Assembly (NCBI GenBank): GCA_030054735.1
Contig: JASGVX010000131.1
Span: 1 to 62,028 of the forward strand
Direction of reading: 5' to 3'
Origin: Methanobacteriota archaeon
GTDB lineage: Archaea; Halobacteriota; Methanosarcinia; Methanosarcinales; Methanosarcinaceae
Length of the DNA stretch: 62,028 bases
The notes under the pieces were generated by a model that was given only the letters and a program-made list of their open reading frames with translations, did not search any database and was not told the origin of the DNA. Each line of letters opens with the position of its first letter. Position 1 is the first letter of the stretch. A program made the translations under genes and the position numbers. Of the stretch, positions 20,644 through 32,303 are shown piece by piece.

Positions 20644-22410
20644 ATGAGAATAGCTATACTTAACAAAGACAGATGCCAGCCAAGAAGGTGCAGCAAGGAG
20701 TGCGAAAAGTACTGTCCCAGAGTCAGGACAGGAGATGAGACCATAGTTTTTGAGGCAGACGGAAAGCCGGTCATCTCCGAGGAACTCTGTGTGGGCTGTG
20801 GAATATGCATTAATAAATGTCCTTTCGATGCCATCATGATCATAGGGCTTCCTGAAGCCCTTAAAGAGCCCACGCACAGGTACGGGCCAAATGGCTTTGC
20901 CCTTTTCGGACTTCCAGTACCGAGGGCAGGGAAAGTAACCGGTATTCTGGGTCCTAACGGGATAGGAAAGAGTACATCTGTTCAGATACTTTCCGGGACC
21001 CTGGTCCCCAATTTCGGACAGGGGAAAGGAGACTGGGATACGGTACTCGAACACTATGCCGGTACAGCGCTTCATGATTATTTCAAAGATGTTGTGGATG
21101 GAAAGGTAAAGGTTTCCCAGAAGCCTCAGTACGTTGACCTGATCCCCAAGGCTTTCAAGGGCAAGACTATGGAGCTGCTTGAGAAGACCAATGAAAGGGG
21201 TGTCATGGATGAACTTATTGACTGCCTTGACCTGAGAAGCGTTGTCCATCGAAATATTACGGAATTGAGCGGTGGGGAACTGCAGAGGGTTGCAATTGCT
21301 GCCTGTGCGGCAAAGGATTCCCAGTTTTATTTCTTTGACGAAATAAGCCCTTACCTCGATATCTACCAGAGGATAAATGCAGCCCGCCTTATTCAGGAAA
21401 TCTCAAAGGACAGGGCAGTGCTTGTGGTCGAGCATGACCTTGCAGTTCTTGACATGCTCACGGACGTAATTCATATAGCCTACGGTGAGCCTGCGGGTTT
21501 CGGTGTGGTTACTCTTCCAAAAAGCGTACGCGTCGGGATCAATCAGTACCTTAAAGGCTACCTCCCTGAAGAAAACATCAGGATCAGGCCTGAAGCCATC
21601 AAGTTCGAGGTTCGCCCCCCAAGGGAAGATTCCCAGTTTGAGTCCATGATTTCTTTCAATAGCTTTTCAAAGCAGTATGGAAACGGCTTTTCCCTAAAAG
21701 CTACAGGTGGAAACCTGCGCGAAGGTGAAGTTCTCGGTATAGTTGGTCCTAACGGGATAGGAAAATCCACTTTCGTAAAAGTCCTGGCAGGAGAGATAAA
21801 ACCAGACGATGGAGACCCCGGAATCGAGGTTAAAATCTCCTACAAACCTCAGTACATTAAAGCCGATATTCCTCTGCGCGTCCAGGACTTCTTGAGAGGC
21901 ATTTCAAAGAGATTCGGGACAAGCTACTACGAGGTTGAGATCTCAAACCCTCTCCAGCTTGAGAAGATTTACGACAGCCTGCTCACAGACCTGAGCGGCG
22001 GAGAACTGCAGAGAGTAGCAATTGCGGCCTGTCTTTCCCATGATGCAGACCTCTATATCCTTGACGAGCCGAGTGCCCACCTCGATGTGGAGCAGCGTTC
22101 TATGGCCACCAAAGTCATCAGCCGCTTTGCCGAAAGCAACAAGAAAACCGCTATGGTGGTTGACCACGATATTTACATGATAGATATGCTCAGCAAGCGC
22201 CTCCTGGTTTTTGAAGGCAAACCCTCGGAATGTGGTGAAGCTCACGGGCCTTTCAGTATGGAAAGCGGCATGAACATGTTCCTGAAAAACCTCGGCATCA
22301 CCTTCCGCAGGGATGAAGAAACAAGGCGCCCTCGCGTAAACAACCTCGGCTCAAGGCTCGATAGGGAGCAGAAGGAAAGCGGAAACTATTATTATTCTGC
22401 TAAGGATTGA
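20644..22410 (+). CDS. abce1: Ribosome recycling ATPase ABCE1 (Rli1)
   Basis: A 588-aa Fe-S ABC protein that splits ribosomes after termination. The N-terminal domain has eight cysteines (11, 16, 20, 24 and 49, 52, 55, 59) for two 4Fe-4S clusters. Two nucleotide-binding domains each carry Walker A GPNGIGKST and signature LSGGELQRVAIA. Walker B appears as FFDEISPYLD and ILDEPSAHLD. The HhH-like insertion lies in the first ABC domain. Complete and typical. Confidence 0.97.
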   Translation: MRIAILNKDRCQPRRCSKECEKYCPRVRTGDETIVFEADGKPVISEELCVGCGICINKCPFDAIMIIGLPEALKEPTHRYGPNGFALFGLPVPRAGKVTGILGPNGIGKSTSVQILSGTLVPNFGQGKGDWDTVLEHYAGTALHDYFKDVVDGKVKVSQKPQYVDLIPKAFKGKTMELLEKTNERGVMDELIDCLDLRSVVHRNITELSGGELQRVAIAACAAKDSQFYFFDEISPYLDIYQRINAARLIQEISKDRAVLVVEHDLAVLDMLTDVIHIAYGEPAGFGVVTLPKSVRVGINQYLKGYLPEENIRIRPEAIKFEVRPPREDSQFESMISFNSFSKQYGNGFSLKATGGNLREGEVLGIVGPNGIGKSTFVKVLAGEIKPDDGDPGIEVKISYKPQYIKADIPLRVQDFLRGISKRFGTSYYEVEISNPLQLEKIYDSLLTDLSGGELQRVAIAACLSHDADLYILDEPSAHLDVEQRSMATKVISRFAESNKKTAMVVDHDIYMIDMLSKRLLVFEGKPSECGEAHGPFSMESGMNMFLKNLGITFRRDEETRRPRVNNLGSRLDREQKESGNYYYSAKD

Positions 22411-22604
22411 TCTGTTGAGGACTATTTCACAAAAGCCTGGGTTTTCCGGACTTTCTGACAGATGCCCAGAAAACTCCAGGGGTTTCCTTTGAAAAAAGGG
22501 TTTCCTTTGAAAGGTATCCTCAACCTTTTGTATGGAAGTAGTTCTAATGCTGGTATTGCGGTTTCAAAATAGTTTTTTATCTATGTGTGAGGTTTTGTTT
22601 TTCA

Positions 22605-24797
22605 ATGAAGATAGAAAGTCTCGACCTGCCCGATGAAGTAAAGCGCTTTTATGAAAATTCCGGGATCCTTGAACTTTATCCTCCCCAGGCAGAAGCTGTT
22701 GAAAAAGGCCTGCTTGAAGGAAAAAACCTGCTGGCTGCAATCCCTACAGCTTCTGGAAAGACTCTGCTTGCAGAACTTGCGATGTTGAAGTCCGTACTTG
22801 CAGGAGGAAAAGCACTCTATATAGTGCCCCTGAGAGCTCTGGCTTCCGAAAAGTTCAGGCGCTTCAAGGAGTTTTCTGAAATGGGCATCAGGGTTGGGAT
22901 CTCAACAGGGGATTACGACCAGCGGGACGATGGACTCGGCATAAACGATATTATTGTCGCAACTTCGGAAAAAACCGATTCTCTGCTCAGGAACGAGACT
23001 TCCTGGATGCAGGAAATATCAGTTGTTGTGGCAGATGAAGTCCACCTTATCGATTCTCCTGACAGGGGGCCCACGCTTGAAGTCACCCTTGCAAAACTCA
23101 GGAAAATGAACCCCTCCTGCCAGGTCCTTGCACTTTCGGCAACAGTAGGAAATGCCGATGAGCTTGCAGCCTGGCTTGATGCCGGACTTGTAGTAAGCGA
23201 ATGGAGGCCCACCGACCTTATGGAAGGGGTATTTTTTAATGGGACTTATTTTTGCAAGGACAAAGAGAAAACTATTGAGCAGCCCACAAAAGACGAAGCC
23301 ATAAACCTTGTGCTCGATACTATAAAGGAAGGTGGGCAGTGCCTTGTTTTCGAAAACAGCAGGAAAAACTGCATGGGTTTTGCAAAAAAAGCCGTATCCG
23401 CAGTAAAAAATACTCTTTCTAAAGAAGACAGGAAAGCCCTTGCAGGCATTGCAGACGAGATACTGGATAACAGTGAAACCGATGTTTCATCAGTTCTTGC
23501 GAACTGTGTCCGTTCAGGGACTGCTTTTCACCATGCAGGCCTTACAACGCCTCTCCGGGAACTTGTAGAAACCGGCTTCCGGGAAGGGCAGATAAAACTC
23601 ATCTCAAGCACCCCTACCCTTGCAGCAGGGCTGAACCTGCCTGCCAGGCGTGTGGTTATAAGGAGTTACCGGCGTTATTCTTCTGAAGCAGGCATGCAGC
23701 CAATCCCGGTACTCGAATACAAGCAGATGGCAGGAAGGGCAGGAAGGCCAAGGCTTGATCCCTACGGCGAAGCTGTCCTGCTTGCAAAGTCCTGCGAGGA
23801 ACTCGTTTTCCTTTTTGAAAAATATATTGAAGCCGGAGCCGAAGATATATGGTCCAAGCTGGGGACGGAAAATGCCCTGCGGACGCATGTGCTTTCAACT
23901 ATATCAAACGGGTTTGCCCGGACAAGAGAAGAGCTCATGGACTTTCTTGAAGCAAGTTTTTTCGCGTTCCAGTATTCAAATTTCGGGCTCTCTATGGTTG
24001 TGGACGAATGCCTTAACTTTTTGAGGCAGGAAGGAATGCTTGAAAAAGATCCCGATGCCCTTATTCCCACGGTTTTTGGAAAACTTGTCTCACGGCTCTA
24101 TATCGATCCCCTCTCTGCAGCTATTATCGCAAAGGGCTTAAGGGAAGCCGGAACCCTTACCGAGCTTACTCTTCTGCACCTTATTTGCAGCACGCCGGAT
24201 ATGCGCCTTATGTATATGCGGAGCCAGGACTATCAGGAGGTAAACGATTACGTAATGGCTCACGCAGGCGAGTTCTCAAAGGTCCCAAGCCCCTTCAATA
24301 TTGCCGAATACGAGTGGTTCCTTAGTGAGGTAAAGACATCTCTCCTGCTGATGGATTGGATCCACGAAAAGTCTGAAAACGATATCTGTTTAAAATTCAA
24401 CATAGGGGAAGGTGATATCCATGCAACTGCAGATATTGCCGAGTGGATTATGCATGTGACATACCAGCTTGCAAAGCTTCTTGAGCTAAAAGGTGCAAAA
24501 GAAGCCGCAGAACTTGAAAAGCGTATCAGGTACGGTGCAGGCCCTGAGCTGATGGGCCTGCTTGATATCAGAAGCGTAGGGCGTGTAAGAGCAAGGAAAC
24601 TTTATGAGGCTGGCTTTAAATCCACAGCTGACCTTGCTTGTGCTTCTCCTGAAAAGGTGGCCGCACTCGTGGGCCCTAAAATTGCTGAGCGGATCTTCAA
24701 GCAGATCGGAAGAAGAGAGGCCGAGGATGAAGTATCTGATATCAGGCTTCTGGAAAAAGAGTCTTCTGAAGTGCAGAGGACAATCAGTGATTTTTAA
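22605..24797 (+). CDS. hel308: ATP-dependent DNA helicase Hel308
   Basis: A 730-aa Ski2-like superfamily 2 helicase, 3'-5', acting on stalled or branched replication structures. Motif I PTASGKT (47-53), motif II DEVH, motif III SATVGN and motif [14 protein letters not shown] are present. A winged-helix, ratchet and helix-hairpin-helix region ([19 protein letters not shown]) follow. I use ATG 22605 ([11 protein letters not shown]); an upstream start would add six residues inside the GTGAGG ribosome binding region. Confidence 0.95.
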   Translation: MKIESLDLPDEVKRFYENSGILELYPPQAEAVEKGLLEGKNLLAAIPTASGKTLLAELAMLKSVLAGGKALYIVPLRALASEKFRRFKEFSEMGIRVGISTGDYDQRDDGLGINDIIVATSEKTDSLLRNETSWMQEISVVVADEVHLIDSPDRGPTLEVTLAKLRKMNPSCQVLALSATVGNADELAAWLDAGLVVSEWRPTDLMEGVFFNGTYFCKDKEKTIEQPTKDEAINLVLDTIKEGGQCLVFENSRKNCMGFAKKAVSAVKNTLSKEDRKALAGIADEILDNSETDVSSVLANCVRSGTAFHHAGLTTPLRELVETGFREGQIKLISSTPTLAAGLNLPARRVVIRSYRRYSSEAGMQPIPVLEYKQMAGRAGRPRLDPYGEAVLLAKSCEELVFLFEKYIEAGAEDIWSKLGTENALRTHVLSTISNGFARTREELMDFLEASFFAFQYSNFGLSMVVDECLNFLRQEGMLEKDPDALIPTVFGKLVSRLYIDPLSAAIIAKGLREAGTLTELTLLHLICSTPDMRLMYMRSQDYQEVNDYVMAHAGEFSKVPSPFNIAEYEWFLSEVKTSLLLMDWIHEKSENDICLKFNIGEGDIHATADIAEWIMHVTYQLAKLLELKGAKEAAELEKRIRYGAGPELMGLLDIRSVGRVRARKLYEAGFKSTADLACASPEKVAALVGPKIAERIFKQIGRREAEDEVSDIRLLEKESSEVQRTISDF

Positions 24798-25037
24798 CCT
24801 ATTCATTATAGTCGTTGATCTTTTGATCTCACAATTTTATTTTTTAATTCTTTGTGGCTCTGAATAAAATGTTTTGTCTATTCCAGAACCCGGATAGAGA
24901 ATTTTTCGTTTCTTCTTCCTGGCAGGGCCGGCTGTTAGTTAGACCAAAATTAATAGATTCAAAGAACACGAAGATTGACCCTATAATAAATAAAAAGAAG
25001 TTAAAAATGGGTGCTTTGACATTGTTTTAATTCATTT

Positions 25038-25107
25038 AGCATGAAAGTGCTTTCCAGCACTTTCATTTCTTTGTGCCTGTTATTCGAAGAATTTCATATG
25101 CTTTTTA
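25038..25107 (+). repeat. Dispersed hairpin repeat R1, copy 3
   Basis: The perfect GAAAGTGC/GCACTTTC hairpin, T-rich run, GTGCCTGTTATTCGAAGAAT and TTTCATATGCTTTTT. Almost identical to copy 1 in its first 55 bases. It lies 11 bases before MITE R2. Confidence 0.85.
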
Positions 25108-25118
25108 TTTCAATAGTA

Positions 25119-25278
25119 CCCTAACTTCCGCCTTTTTAAGCGCACAAGGTTCTTCTGATATCCTATTATGTACTTAAACTTAAGCGCATGAATTATAAGT
25201 TCTAATTTAAAATAACAATCATCTGACATAATCGATTAGTGAAATTAGATTTATGCGCTTAAATTTTGGGAACTCAGG
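25119..25278. mobile_element. MITE R2, copy 1, with 5-bp target duplication
   Basis: The element begins CCTAACTTCCGCC and ends GGGAACTCAGG; the ends are imperfect inverted repeats. TAGTA flanks it on both sides (25114-25118 and 25279-25283). It is the reverse complement of 38775-38933 over its whole 160 bases with few changes. No coding capacity. Confidence 0.88.
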
Positions 25279-25397
25279 TAGTACTGGTTATTGCGGATCT
25301 GGTTCCTGGTTTTTATGCAATTTACCTTTTCTATTTTAGCTCTATCACATAGCTATTCTTTTTTCTTCTATTTTATAGCTGGATCAGGGTAAAATAT

Positions 25398-25514
25398 TAA
25401 GGAATGGTAAAAATTTAATTTCAAAGACTTATTATCATTAATGATATTGGGAAGTGCAATTATAGAGCCATTAGCAAAGTGAAAAACTTGAAGTCATATT
25501 TCAACTATTCCTAA
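25398..25514. mobile_element. MITE-like element R3, copy 2
   Basis: Begins TAAGGAATGGTAAAAATT and ends CAACTATTCCTAA. Slightly shorter than copy 1, which overlaps the fni 3' end. No gene lies here, so this copy helps to define the ends of the element. Confidence 0.8.
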
Positions 25515-25625
25515 ATGAGATCAGGGATTTAATGACAGCAGATTATATCAGATTCTAAGTTTATATCAGACTTATTCCGAACTTATAGGGATAGTTTAAT
25601 CAGGTTTTACCAGGTAATCTCAGAG

Positions 25626-26927
25626 ATGGTTATAATGCTAGTCAAAAAATTATCGGATGTTTCGGAATCTGAAATGCAGAAGTTGATTTCCCGGGGGTCC
25701 GGGCTTTCAGATGTGGGGAAAACTGTTTCCTCCGTACTTTCTGATGTGCGCGTGAAAGGAGATGCAGCTCTCAGGGAGTATACAAAGAAGTTTGATAAAG
25801 TAGAGCTTGCGGATTTTGAAGTAAGTGAGGAAGAGTTTGAAGAAGCTCTTTCAGCAACCAGTTCGGAACTGCTTGAACACCTTAAAATCGCAGCTGAAAA
25901 CATCAGGGCTTTCCACGGGGCTCAGATGCCTGAGACTACATGGTTTATGGAACTTCAACCCGGCATCATCCTTGGGCAGAAAGCAACGCCTCTTGAAAGT
26001 GTGGGAGCTTATGCTCCAGGAGGGAGGGCATCCTATCCGTCGACTGTGCTGATGACAGTAATTCCTGCAAGGGTCGCAGGAGTCGAACAGGTTATTGTGT
26101 GCACTCCTCCAAGGGCTGACGGCTCTGTACACCCTCTTACGCTTGCTGCTGCGAAGATTGCAGGGGCGGATAAAGTCTTCAAGCTCGGAGGTGTGCAGGC
26201 AATAGGAGCAATGGCTTACGGAACTGAAACTGTCCCGAAGATGGACAAAATCGTTGGGCCTGGAAATGTTTTTGTGACATCTGCCAAAATGCAGGTAAGG
26301 GATGTTGCTGAGATCGACTTCCCGGCAGGCCCGAGTGAAGTCCTTATTATAGCAGATGATTCTGCAGATGCTGCCATGGCTGCTTCGGATATTATAGCCC
26401 AGGCAGAACATGACCCAAATGCAGTCTCTGTGCTTGTAACAACTTCGGAAACTCTTGCAGAAGCTGTGAAACACGAAATACTTGTTCAGGCTGAAAATAC
26501 TGCTAGAAGTGAAATTGTAAAAATTTCTCTTGAAAATGCAGCAGTTCTAAGAGCAGACTCTCTTGATCAATGCATTGACTTTAGCAATAAATTTGCTCCT
26601 GAACACCTTGAGATTATGGTAGATGATTCCGATTTCGTGCTTGACAGGATTAAAAATGCTGGATCGATATTTGTAGGGAACTATGCTCCTGTTCCGGTTG
26701 GAGATTATGCATCCGGTACCAATCACGTGCTCCCCACAGCAGGGTATGCGAAGCTTTATTCCGGGCTGAACATCAATCACTTTCTTAAATATTCAAGTAT
26801 CCAGAAAATCAGCAAGACAGGGCTTGAAAGTCTGAAAGAAACTGTAATCGCATTAGCTGAGGAAGAAGGTCTGAAAGCACATGCTGACGCTATCAGGACT
26901 CGTTTTGGGTACAGACCCTATAAATAA
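25626..26927 (+). CDS. hisD: Histidinol dehydrogenase
   Basis: A zinc- and NAD-dependent enzyme of 433 aa making histidine from histidinol in the last two steps of the pathway. [40 protein letters not shown] and the C-terminal NHVLPTAG block are conserved. Other his genes are not in the window. ATG 25626 or the in-frame ATG 25635 may be used; no strong ribosome binding site decides. Confidence 0.95.
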   Translation: MVIMLVKKLSDVSESEMQKLISRGSGLSDVGKTVSSVLSDVRVKGDAALREYTKKFDKVELADFEVSEEEFEEALSATSSELLEHLKIAAENIRAFHGAQMPETTWFMELQPGIILGQKATPLESVGAYAPGGRASYPSTVLMTVIPARVAGVEQVIVCTPPRADGSVHPLTLAAAKIAGADKVFKLGGVQAIGAMAYGTETVPKMDKIVGPGNVFVTSAKMQVRDVAEIDFPAGPSEVLIIADDSADAAMAASDIIAQAEHDPNAVSVLVTTSETLAEAVKHEILVQAENTARSEIVKISLENAAVLRADSLDQCIDFSNKFAPEHLEIMVDDSDFVLDRIKNAGSIFVGNYAPVPVGDYASGTNHVLPTAGYAKLYSGLNINHFLKYSSIQKISKTGLESLKETVIALAEEEGLKAHADAIRTRFGYRPYK

Positions 26928-26935
26928 TATTTCTG

Positions 26936-27023
26936 CTAGTGTCGCGTCAGTCATCAAGGATTATACGATTTTGAATCGTTGTAATCGATTATATGCGATA
27001 TCTTAACGCTGACGCGACATTAG
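26936..27023. mobile_element. MITE-like element R7 (88 bp)
   Basis: Left end CTAGTGTCGCGTCAG and right end CTGACGCGACATTAG are inverted repeats with one mismatch in 15. The interior contains further internal symmetry around ATCGATT. It starts only 9 bases after the hisD stop codon, so it could also form a hairpin at the hisD transcript end. Only one copy is seen in this window. Confidence 0.7.
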
Positions 27024-27574
27024 TCGATATGTATATAAAATGTAAATGCATGAACAAAATTTGATTTTTAAGTAAATATAGATTTGATCTTAAATAAAGA
27101 AGGACTGTTTCAAAGTCAATAGAGATCTTCCCGGAAATCTAGAAGATAAATCTCCTGGAAGAGAGTGTATAGGGAGGAAAAATATAAGCGAATACTACAA
27201 TGTATCTTAGAATTTTCTGGATAAGATTCCAGGGCTGAAATTTCTGTCCCTTATCAGCTTTCTCTGATTTTTTCCTATATTCTTTTCAACAGTAATTCCT
27301 GTGCTTGCCTCCTGAGAAACTGAGATTTATTTTACAACTTTCTTATTATATTCATAATTTTATTTATGCTATTTATCTAAAAAATAATGTTAAGTTTCCA
27401 ATCTCTAAATTATGTTTATTTTCTTAAGAATCTATAACTTTACTTCTTAGTATCCCTTTTTTAAATATCAATCTAGTACTGGTTAAATAAAACTTCATGA
27501 AAAAACAGAAAAATATTTAAATATTGTAGTATATTTAACATTATTCAGTACTTAATAGGGTATGGGGGAATTAT
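27024..27574. other. Spacer upstream of the second DUF1699 gene
   Basis: Holds the DUF1699 relic at 27101-27240, then about 330 bases of AT-rich DNA. ATTTAAATATTGTAGTATATTTAAC (about 27516-27540) contains TATA-like words suited to the promoter of the gene starting at 27575. Confidence 0.5.
27101..27240 (+). pseudogene. DUF1699 gene relic
   Basis: One frame reads TVSKSIEIFPEI, stop, KINLLEESV, stop, GGKNISEYYNVS, stop, NFLDKIPG. This aligns codon for codon with TVSKSIEIFLQM, VQLLEGDVWGHRKDIDEYY and FSVIEKI of the intact protein at 18070. It covers about residues 56-105; both ends are gone. It lies 335 bases upstream of an intact paralogue, suggesting an old tandem array. Confidence 0.8.
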
Positions 27575-27985
27575 ATGAAAATAAGAGTTGTAAGTTCAAG
27601 AGATGAAATCCTCTCCTTAAACCCGAACGAAAAGGTAATTCATCTTGCGTTCAGGCCTTCGAATAAAGATATTCTTCTGCTTGTTGAGACATGTCCCAAG
27701 CTCGAAATAGTCCAGCTTCCAAACTCATATCAACGAACCATTTCAAAGTCTATGCAGATGTTTTTAGAAATGCAGAAAGTTCAGCTGATTGAAGGAGATG
27801 TTTGGGGCCACAGGAAAGATATAAATGAATATTATACCGTTCCTCTTTCAGTAATGAATAAAATAAGAAATATGAAGGTAGAAGGAATCCAATATGACAA
27901 AATTGCAGAGAAAATGAGCAAAGAAAGTAAACTAAACCAGAATATGATCCTTTATATCCTTAACAAAAAACCTCTTGAGTTATAA
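27575..27985 (+). CDS. DUF1699 family protein, second paralogue
   Basis: A 136-aa paralogue of the protein at 18070. They share MKIRVVSSR/MRIRVVSSR, AFRPSNKDI, EGDVWGHRKDI and EYY; the C-terminal helices differ most. Function unknown. GGGGGAATTAT precedes the ATG. Alone between spacers, with a decayed copy upstream. Confidence 0.85.
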   Translation: MKIRVVSSRDEILSLNPNEKVIHLAFRPSNKDILLLVETCPKLEIVQLPNSYQRTISKSMQMFLEMQKVQLIEGDVWGHRKDINEYYTVPLSVMNKIRNMKVEGIQYDKIAEKMSKESKLNQNMILYILNKKPLEL

Positions 27986-28280
27986 TATCTCTAAACTTTC
28001 TTAAATATGAAGATGCCTGTAGGTATCTCTGTCTATACTCTTCAGGAAAGTAAAGGATAAACCCTGCATTTCTTCTTGCGGGATGAATCCATCACCTCTC
28101 CTAAGTTACGTTATCAATAAACGTTATTATCCTTCTTATGAAATGCCTCTATTGCTAATTTTTGCTGTTAGGAGCTGAAAAGTCTCAACAGGTCAACTAT
28201 ACTTTGCTCTGAACGCTGAGTAAAAATTCTGTAGTATGTTCCTACAGATTAAACTTTGAATGGTGTAAGCAAGATAATTC

Positions 28281-29588
28281 TTATTCAGATCTGTCAAGTT
28301 CTCCACTGAAATATTTGTCATATGAGGTCATGTCAAAGTGCCCGTGTCCGCTAAGGTTGAAGAGAATAACTTTTTCTTCCCCTGTCTCTTTGGCCGCAAG
28401 GGCTTCATCAATTGCACAGCGAATGGCATGGGATGATTCAGGTGCAGGCACTATTCCTTCCGTCCTGGTAAACTGGACAGCTGCATCAAAAACCTCTTTC
28501 TGACCATATGAAACAGCTTCAATAAGCCCTTCGGAGAAGAGTTTGCTTATGATCGGAGAGGCACCGTGATAGCGGAGCCCTCCTGCATGGATGGCAGGGG
28601 GGACATGCCTGTGCCCGAGGGTGTACATCTTAAGAAGAGGTGTCATCTCGGCAGTGTCTCCAAAGTCGTACCTGTATTCTCCTTTTGTCAGAGAAGGACA
28701 GGCTGAGGGCTCGACTGCGACCACTCTTGCACTGTGTTTTCCCTCGAGCTTATCTTTTATGAATTCAAGCCCGACCCCTCCAAGGTTGCTTCCTCCGCCA
28801 CAGCACCCGATAACAACATCAGGGTACTCATCAACCTGTTCGAGCTGTTTCTTAGATTCGGCCCCTATTATTGTCTGGTGGAGCAGAACGTGGTTTAGCA
28901 CGCTCCCAAGGGAATACTTTGTGTTTTTATGGGCTATTGCATCCTCTACAGCTTCACTAATCGCAATCCCCAGGGTCCCGGGGGTGTCAGGCTGCTCCTG
29001 CAGGATCTTTCTTCCGAACTCTGTATCCGGGCTTGGGGATGGCACGACATTTCCTCCCCAGAGGGTCATAAGGGATTTTCTGTAAGGTTTCTGGTAATAA
29101 CTGGAACGGACCATATAGACCTTGCATTCAAGGCCAAAGTACTTGCAGGCAAGAGAAAGTGCACTTCCCCACTGCCCTGCCCCGGTTTCGGTTGTGAGCC
29201 TTTCTGTGCCTTCTTTCATATTATAGTAGGCCTGGGCAATGGAGGTATTTGTTTTGTGGCTGCCTGCAGGGCTAACTCCTTCGTATTTGTAATATATCTT
29301 TGCAGGGGTCTTGAGGACCTTTTCCAGCTGGTGAGCTCTGAAGAGAGGACTTGGTCTCCATAGCCTGTAAATGTCCAGCACTTCCTCGGGGATATCAATA
29401 TACCTGTCACTGCTCATTTCCTGCCTGATCAGTGCTTTTGGGAAAATAAGTTCGAGAGCATCCGGACTTATAGGCTGCCGGGTTCTGGGGTCCAGAGGCG
29501 GGTCTATTGGGGACGGAAGGTCGGAAAGTACATTGTACCATTTCTTTGGCATCTCATTTTCGTCAAGGGTAATCTTTGTCTGCTCCAT
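28281..29588 (-). CDS. trpB2: Tryptophan synthase beta-like enzyme (TrpB2)
   Basis: PLP enzyme of 435 aa in the TrpB2 group, which makes tryptophan from indole and serine. The PLP lysine is K112 in GSHKTNTS and the phosphate loop is GGGSNLGG. The N-terminal extension (about residues 1-75) distinguishes it from TrpB1. ATG 29588 follows GGAG; a longer frame from 29618 has no such site. No trpA is nearby. Its promoter carries a TGTACA inverted repeat (separate entry), so it may be tryptophan-regulated. Confidence 0.93.
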   Translation of the reverse strand: MEQTKITLDENEMPKKWYNVLSDLPSPIDPPLDPRTRQPISPDALELIFPKALIRQEMSSDRYIDIPEEVLDIYRLWRPSPLFRAHQLEKVLKTPAKIYYKYEGVSPAGSHKTNTSIAQAYYNMKEGTERLTTETGAGQWGSALSLACKYFGLECKVYMVRSSYYQKPYRKSLMTLWGGNVVPSPSPDTEFGRKILQEQPDTPGTLGIAISEAVEDAIAHKNTKYSLGSVLNHVLLHQTIIGAESKKQLEQVDEYPDVVIGCCGGGSNLGGVGLEFIKDKLEGKHSARVVAVEPSACPSLTKGEYRYDFGDTAEMTPLLKMYTLGHRHVPPAIHAGGLRYHGASPIISKLFSEGLIEAVSYGQKEVFDAAVQFTRTEGIVPAPESSHAIRCAIDEALAAKETGEEKVILFNLSGHGHFDMTSYDKYFSGELDRSE

Positions 29589-29958
29589 GAAAATCTCCAG
29601 TACATCGTTTCTGTACAAAAATATACCTTGATGTATATAAGCGTTACCTATATCTCAAAAATGGACTATCGACACTATGATCATACTTTCTATGTCAAAA
29701 CCGTTCTGAAACTGGGAAGTATGGGAATTAAAAGGAAGCAAGGAAAAGAAAACGAAAATACAAAGAAAAACAGAAATAAAAAATTGCTAAATTTTCTACT
29801 TGCTGTTATTGAAAATCCATCCATTTGCCACAGGTTAAGGAGTTTTTTGACTGAGGCCTATTGATTTCAAAGTAAAATTAGACCCAAATTTCGGGCACTA
29901 AAATTGAAATCGGTATCCTTTCTAATTTAGAGAGGACACCTGTCATTTTACTCTTCTG
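29589..29958. other. thiDN - trpB2 intergenic region
   Basis: Holds the trpB2 promoter at the right-hand start and about 300 bases of A-rich DNA. A short plus-strand frame with KRKQGKENENTKK-like low-complexity residues is not judged a gene. Confidence 0.5.
29600..29643 (-). promoter_or_regulatory. trpB2 promoter with TGTACA-type inverted repeat
   Basis: On the minus strand CTTATATAC (about 29634-29642) is a TATA box. About 25-30 bases downstream, GTACA and TGTAC arms separated by seven bases (29600-29616) overlap the expected transcription start. TrpY of Methanothermobacter recognises TGTACA boxes in trp promoters (known). A TrpY-like repressor at this site is my inference. Confidence 0.5.
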
Positions 29959-31305
29959 TTATTTTACCCTTCTGGCAAGTTCCACTGCAACTCTTGCGAC
30001 TTCTGAAGCTTCAGCCCCTAGAAGTCTAACCATGGGTTCTTTTCCTCTTCCCCCTTTATCATAAATTACTTCAGGCACCCCTCCATAATCTTTTATCGCC
30101 TCCGAAGTCCCCCAGTCCATGCTGCTGACATTTTCAGGCTCTTTTTCCCTATCAAAAAAGGAGATGTCAAGCCCCATTTCTTTGCAGGCTTCAAGGATTT
30201 CTTCCGAGTATTTTAAATTAATAGCAGCTTTAATGTCAGGCTTCTCACAGAGAGCTGCAAAAACAACCCTTGCTACGTGTCTGCTGGCTCCAAAATTAAC
30301 ACAGCCTACAGGATTGGCTTTTCCCCTGTACCTGACTATTTTGCCTTCCACAGCCGCTATGTCTTCATAAGTTCTGGCTCCCGGGATCGCCATTCCTATG
30401 TTACATCCAAGCTCGGGAATGAGTTTTGCAAATTCAGGGCTGTCTTCAATTATTGAAACTGCTTCTTTTACGTCCTTCAAAGCCAGGTACCGCTCTTTTT
30501 CTTCAAGGGTCTTTCCCAGAGGATTTACAGGGCCTACCCCCTTTCCTGCAGGCACGCTCCTAAGAATTGCCTGCTCCACAAATGCCTTTGCCTTCCTTGC
30601 AGCGGTTTCCAGGCTGTCACCCCAGGAAAGACAGGCAGTAATTGATGCAGAACAAGTGCAGCCTGAACCATGCGTCCCTCCTTTAACAAAGGTTCCTGAA
30701 ATGCGAGTAAAAGTGCCTGATCCTGATTCGTAGAGGAGGTCAGTTGCGTCGATATGCCCTCCTGTAACAATAACGGCTTCGGCTCCAAGGTCTGAAATTT
30801 TTCTTGCTGCAATTTTTGCATCTTCATGAGTTTTGACCGGGATTCCTGCAAGCGCCCGTGCTTCTGAGGCATTTGGAGTTGTAACCTTACAGAGAGGCAG
30901 CAGTTCTTCGATAAGGGCCGAAAGGGCTTCTTTTCGAAGGAGGTCCCCCCCGGCTTCAGCAGCCATGACAGGGTCAAGCACAAGGGATAGCCTGTGTTTT
31001 TTTACCTGCTTTGCTACCTCTTTTACTATCTCTGAAGAGGCAAGCATTCCGGTCTTTGCCCACTTTATATCCATATCCGTGCAGACAGCTTCGATCTGGC
31101 TTGCAACAGCTTCGGGGGCAAGGTCAAATACCTTAAGGACTCCTTTAGTATTCTGGGCAGTTACGGAAGTAATGGCGCAGGTCCCGTGGACTCCAAATGC
31201 TGCAAAAGTCTTAAGGTCCGCAGCAATTCCGGCTCCTCCTCCTGAATCCGAACCTGCAATAGTCATTACAATAGGGGTTTTAAGCATTGTGGGCTTTCCT
31301 GTCAT
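29959..31305 (-). CDS. thiDN: Bifunctional HMP/HMP-P kinase - thiamine phosphate synthase (ThiDN)
   Basis: A 448-aa fusion. Residues 1-260 are ThiD, a ribokinase fold with [13 protein letters not shown] near the N-terminus and [10 protein letters not shown] (anion hole) near residue 232. Residues 270-448 are ThiN, the archaeal thiamine phosphate synthase, with [11 protein letters not shown] and [11 protein letters not shown]. Together they carry two successive steps in thiamine synthesis. ATG 31305 has GAGGA six bases upstream. I saw no TPP riboswitch before the gene. Confidence 0.93.
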   Translation of the reverse strand: MTGKPTMLKTPIVMTIAGSDSGGGAGIAADLKTFAAFGVHGTCAITSVTAQNTKGVLKVFDLAPEAVASQIEAVCTDMDIKWAKTGMLASSEIVKEVAKQVKKHRLSLVLDPVMAAEAGGDLLRKEALSALIEELLPLCKVTTPNASEARALAGIPVKTHEDAKIAARKISDLGAEAVIVTGGHIDATDLLYESGSGTFTRISGTFVKGGTHGSGCTCSASITACLSWGDSLETAARKAKAFVEQAILRSVPAGKGVGPVNPLGKTLEEKERYLALKDVKEAVSIIEDSPEFAKLIPELGCNIGMAIPGARTYEDIAAVEGKIVRYRGKANPVGCVNFGASRHVARVVFAALCEKPDIKAAINLKYSEEILEACKEMGLDISFFDREKEPENVSSMDWGTSEAIKDYGGVPEVIYDKGGRGKEPMVRLLGAEASEVARVAVELARRVK

Positions 31306-31944
<639 letters not shown>

Positions 31945-32071
31945 TCTATATCAAGCACTTCGTCTATTATCGTTAGCCTCGGTGAGCAGAGAACCTGTAT
32001 GGCTGAGACGAATTCAGAAAAACGACGTCGCTTCGAATTATCAATATTACATGCTAAATTGATTTTTATAA

Positions 32072-32254
<183 letters not shown>

Positions 32255-32303
32255 ACCTGCCTGCTAAATTTTCTCTATTTTTTACCTGCATCGGAGGTCA
32301 AGA

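Larger units (their letters stand above)
24798..25625. other. hel308 - hisD spacer full of repeats
   Basis: About 830 bases with three repeat types in a row: R1 (25038-25107), MITE R2 (25119-25278) and MITE R3 (25398-25514). No coding remnants are seen. The last 100 bases carry the hisD leader. Confidence 0.65.

Noticed and set aside
29628-29864. 78-codon plus-strand frame upstream of thiDN
   Set aside because: It overlaps the trpB2 promoter, is Lys/Asn low complexity, and has no ribosome binding site.
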